64,000 nucleotides of DNA, from the NCBI GenBank assembly GCA_023091665.1, contig JALJCQ010000017.1:2046001-2110000 (forward strand). The letters are read 5' to 3'. Every line of letters starts with the position of its first letter. Position 1 is the stretch's first letter. Both the position numbers and the translations under genes were made by a program. The notes beneath the pieces were generated by a model. That model had not been told where the DNA came from. It searched no databases and was given only the letters and a program-made list of their open reading frames with translations. Below, piece after piece: positions 60,410 through 64,000 of the stretch. Source of the DNA: Pythium myriotylum. Lineage: Eukaryota; Oomycota; Peronosporomycetes; Pythiales; Pythiaceae.

Positions 60410-61535
60410 TCATGCAACGCCGACGACGCGTGGGCCGACATAATCGTGCTGCTCGAGCTGGCATCTATCTGGATCGGCGATACTGGACGTGACGCTGATC
60501 GCGTTTTGTCCTTCTTCACAGTCGATTTTTTTACTCCGCCGGCTACGCCGGTAAGCGACTGGCGCTGTTGTGGCAGCATCGCAGGGCTCATCGTTGTATT
60601 TCTCGATCGCAAGCTTCACAATGGCCGTGATCAGCGTACCTGAGTGGCTGCGCCGACGCCACTGACTCAGTATTCGCCAGGGACTCGCTGAAGGCCTTTT
60701 CATCAGATGGACCCGACAAACTGGCGCTCGAGGCTGGGCACTTGGGGCTTCTGGGGCGCGCGGCAACGGAGGCCGACAAATATGTGGCGTTCGGCAGCGT
60801 CCCCGCGGTCTTCTTTGTACCCGAGCCGTCCTGGTCTCCTGCACCGCGAAGTGCACCTCAAGCACCTTCTCGTGGACCATCTCCTTTTCACCCTCCTCAT
60901 AATCCCCACCTCGACAGGGGCTGCAAACACGCTGTCTTGACACCACCCAATCATGAATGTGTTTCTCTGCATCAGGTGGGACAAGTGTGGCTTCGGGGCC
61001 CCGACGCACCGGTAAAAAAACAACCCTTGCGTGCTGCCTTCAGCAATTCCCGTTCAAGTCGCCCCTCCGCACCAAGTTTCGTACCAACCAGAGCGACCTT
61101 GGCCCCTTGTTTTGACATCATGAACCGCACTCGCTTTCTCTTCTCTTCTGGGGTGTACACGCGTCGAATTGCGATCTTTGCGCGCAAACAGATTCGAAGT
61201 TCTCGAAGCGAAGCGAAGAGTTTGGCAGCATGGGAAGGAGACAGAATTTGTTTGGCCAACCCGTATTGGGAGGTTTTGATTGGCCAGCATTCGTTGGTTT
61301 TGTCCAATGAATGAATTGTTTTGAGCCTTGTTGGGGATAAAACCGGGACTGAGTTCCTCGGACAGGAGACCATCACCCACGGAAAATTGACTGTGGATTG
61401 GTGTCTGTTTCGAGGGTGTGAAACAGAGTTTTCGTGGCGAGAGACAAGTTCCAGCCAGATGCTGGCTGCCTCAGCAGCCCTCAACGTCCCAGGTCCAGTG
61501 GTTGGTGAGTGGTTGAGAGCAATCCACTCACTCAC
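60410..61535 (-). pseudogene. Possible transposase N-terminal remnant
   Basis: Minus-strand frames 61535-60972 and 61009-60410 include RRVYTPEEKRKRVRFM, RRGPEATLVPPDAEKHIHDW and VHFAVQETRTA, reminiscent of the DNA-binding part of pogo/Tc5-type transposases. A Ser/Arg-rich end follows. No catalytic motif is visible, so the assignment is weak. Confidence 0.3.
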
Positions 61536-61619
61536 CGCCGCGTTAGGTCTGTAGCGTTAGTAGTTCTGTGTGCAACTTGCCTTCGCAAGGAAGTCGCGAG
61601 CCGGTTCGTAGTCCACGTC

Positions 61620-63625
61620 GCCGAAAGTAACTCTATCATGACCTCGCACTACCGTTTGGGTGGTCTGGCTCACCGACATTGTACGGCGTCTTCGGTAACG
61701 CAATCTCATACATCCGCGCTCACAAATCACCCGCATCACTGGACCCAACATCCACGGATCGCACGTCGTTCTTCGCATACGAATGGGTTAATGATCACAT
61801 CCTGATTGAAGTTGATCGCGCTGACCGCCTACAGCAGTGCGAGTGTGCATTGCGGCTCGCGATGATGGCTGTCCTTGGTCCAAACACCGTCAATGAATCC
61901 AAGTTCTCGACATGGTCAACGCGTCTCTTCGCACTTGGTTCTCCGACACGTTAGCACCTGCATCCCATCCGCTCGACCATTCTACCAACGACTCATCAGT
62001 ATATGGCGCCGTGCTCCCCAATTTGCCTCCGTACCACTCACCGACGCTGACATCACGGACCTCCACCTGTTCGACTTCTTGTTTAGTCGTCATCGAAGCA
62101 TACGAGGCATTTCCACGTCCATGTTTGGATCGCCCCCCCCCCCCCCCCCCCCCCCGCTCACCTCTATATGGACGCAAGCAACGACGGGCTCTGCGTCCTC
62201 CATCCAGCAGCAAACGAATTCATCAGAATCCAATTCGACGAAACAGAACATGATCATATCCGTAACGGAAAGCTATCTATAAACGTGAGAGAACAACTCA
62301 GCATCGGATTCCTGCTGTGTGTGGGTCCACCCTCCAGTCCAACTCACACATCTCGTATATTTGCTGCTGGATCGACAACAGCTCCGCAGTCTCCTGGCGC
62401 AACAAACGCTTCAGTAAGAATCCCCTTGCACAACAAATCAACCGTATCATCGGTGCGCTGGAAGGTTATCACTCTCTCCTGGTCACCGCATCTCACCTAC
62501 CCGGCTCAAGCAACGTTCTGGGTGACCTTGGCTCCAGAGCATGGCACGGCGCGAAACGCACTCAGTGGACTGATCTAACTGCGTCATGGACTGACCAGAA
62601 ACTCCCGCTCACACGCAAGCTCTACACAACCAACTCATCCATCTTCAGTTTCGATCTCTCGCCGCCACCTCACGTCGAGCCTACGCCTTAACATGGCGTT
62701 AATGATGCACATTTTGCTCAGCCCACAACTTTCTAATCTGGCTACCCCGCGACGACCACGCAACCCAATCTTTACGACTTGCTCTCTTCCCTACCGCGCT
62801 CTGGTCGGGCGTACACGGCTCAACGATACAAACTACAACCGTGCGATCCAAGGTTATCCACGTCGCGTGGTATCATCGAGTCCACCTCGGCTTTAGGCCA
62901 ACTCTCTCCAACGGACACAACCTCGCCATTACCGGCATGCGACGCGTGGTCACTCAGCGTCAACAGCTGCTACCATTTACCATCAATGCCCTCCGATGAA
63001 TGTTCACAACACTCGATCTCTAAGTCACCCAGAACCGCGTAACGTTTGGGGCTGCGCTCCTGGGTTTCTTCTTTCTCATGAGACGCTCAGAATATCTCGC
63101 GGTTGACGGCAAAACCCACCGCTACGCAATGCAAGTTCGAGATATCACCGTCCGTGATGCACGTCAACAGCCCAGACCGAGTTACAACAACGAAGCATCG
63201 GTTCATATCCTATTTTGTGCCAGAAAAAACGATCAGAACGGACTCGGTGTTACTCGTGTCCTCGGAAAAGCCCCATCAGCACCTATCTGTCCAGGGTTTG
63301 AAGCCCTATTGCTCCTGAAGAACGCCCGACGCATCGGTGCCAACAGTCACGATCCATTATGCTCCACGCAACAAGCCCAACTCACAGCCAAACACGATAT
63401 CCTGCAAATACGGCGACAGCTCTAACGGCCAAGATGTGTGCGACGTCAGCGGAAACGAGCTCGGCGCACCAACCTCTCAGCGCTTCGCGTCGGGGTGGAT
63501 CACGGCCGATCTCACATTGGCCATTATCCTGAGCCACCGGTGCAACAACAAGCTACTCGTTTCCCCATGCCATGTCTCCTCCATCTTTCTTCGATCAATG
63601 ATCTACTCCACGTTGTCTGTGTGAA
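61620..63625 (+). pseudogene. DIRS-like retroelement: RT, RNase H and tyrosine recombinase, decayed
   Basis: Pieces in several frames read FGNAISYIRAHKSPASLDP, then FFAYEWVNDHILIEVDRADR (the RT box with Asn in place of the first Asp), then ARPFYQRLISIWRRAPQFAS. After a poly(C) run come LYMDASNDGLCVLHPAANEF, CWIDNSSAVSWRNKRFSKNP and ASHLPGSSNVLGDLGSRAWH (RNase H part of DIRS/Ngaro type). From 63050 FFFLMRRSEYLAVDGKTHRY, VHILFCARKNDQNGLG and RRIGANSHDPLCSTQQAQLT match the tyrosine-recombinase part with its first catalytic Arg. The HSLR box is scrambled. Confidence 0.75.
62133..62155 (+). repeat. Poly(C) run, 23 nt
   Basis: Lies between the RT and RNase H parts of the DIRS-like element where a Pro-containing linker would be encoded. 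Confidence 0.9.
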
Positions 63626-64000
63626 GGAAAATCCGCACATCCTTGAGCCGACAGACGCACCCCGTGTACCATGTTCTGGAGAACCATGTACCGTGCCCTA
63701 TATTAGTGGATACTTATAACAGTACGTTTCAGTCGTCCCAAAATGGCCGACGCAAGTCCGCTTCCTAGGATGAAAAGGCTTGGATCAAGCCTTTTCATTC
63801 CAGTATTCTCGTTGTAGACGCATCGTTGGTCAAGCCGAGCACCAGCTCTGCTCTAGTACGAATTGCAACATATATTTTTGGCTTGTAGCCACGACTCAAA
63901 ACTTAAATACCCATCGGGTAGCCACAGCGCGAAGAAAGAGCGCTTGGCCTCTGCGAACTTTCAGGTCTAGGGGCACTGGGTCTCCTGGTGTGATCACACG
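63626..64000. other. End of window, no gene; contains a hairpin
   Basis: A hairpin with 13-nt arms (ATGAAAAGGCTTG, GAT loop) lies at 63770-63798. The rest is unassigned and may be the 3' end of the DIRS-like element. Confidence 0.5.

Noticed and set aside
1..64000. tRNA genes, CRISPR arrays, bacterial operons or viral genomes
   Set aside because: I found no tRNA cloverleaf, no regularly spaced repeats, and no prokaryotic or viral gene order. Introns and oomycete promoters exclude a prokaryotic source for the first part.

Overview
The window reads as nuclear DNA of an oomycete of the Phytophthora/Pythium type. The evidence is a pair of elicitin-like secreted proteins, several matches to the oomycete core promoter (an initiator of the TCAYTYY type followed by CAWTT) 25-60 nt before start codons, few and short introns (57-87 nt, GT..AG), and a transposon set typical of these genomes: Crypton, Helitron with a DUF6570-like region, pogo-like, mariner-like, PIF/Harbinger, piggyBac-like, hAT, DIRS-like and Ty3/gypsy chromovirus.

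Positions 1 to about 25,720 are gene-dense. In order they hold a LYR-motif mitochondrial protein, a secreted HxD..H dioxygenase-like protein with a Cys-rich and Thr/Pro-rich tail, two APC-family permeases, a three-exon tilB/LRRC6 (DNAAF11) homologue, a multi-TM protein, two elicitin-like GPI-type proteins, an apparently exact inverted second copy of the multi-TM gene, two more APC permeases, a two-exon sideroflexin, and a five-exon UFM1 whose start codon is split by an intron. Four APC paralogues and two identical copies of the multi-TM gene make this a locally expanded and rearranged membrane/surface-protein cluster.

From a 27-nt poly(G) run at 25,731 to the end, the window is almost entirely transposon-derived. 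Most elements are broken: two pogo-like copies, a mariner-like element with intact terminal repeats and a deleted core, an unclassified DDE-like element, two Crypton fragments, a Harbinger transposase, a Helitron joined directly to half a piggyBac transposase, an old gypsy remnant, an hAT tail and a DIRS-like element. A divergent 5' fragment of 18S rRNA and a broken dioxygenase-like gene lie among them.

The exception is a young 11.1-kb chromovirus (48,768-59,877, minus strand). Its 987-bp LTRs differ at one position that I could see. It has a 4-bp target duplication, an intact 1,844-codon pol with chromodomain, an inactive-looking first RNase H followed by an intact second one, and a probable -1 frameshift signal at the gag end. 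Two features recur through the repeat half: long G or C homopolymers placed inside transposon coding regions, and long fold-back hairpins at frame breaks.
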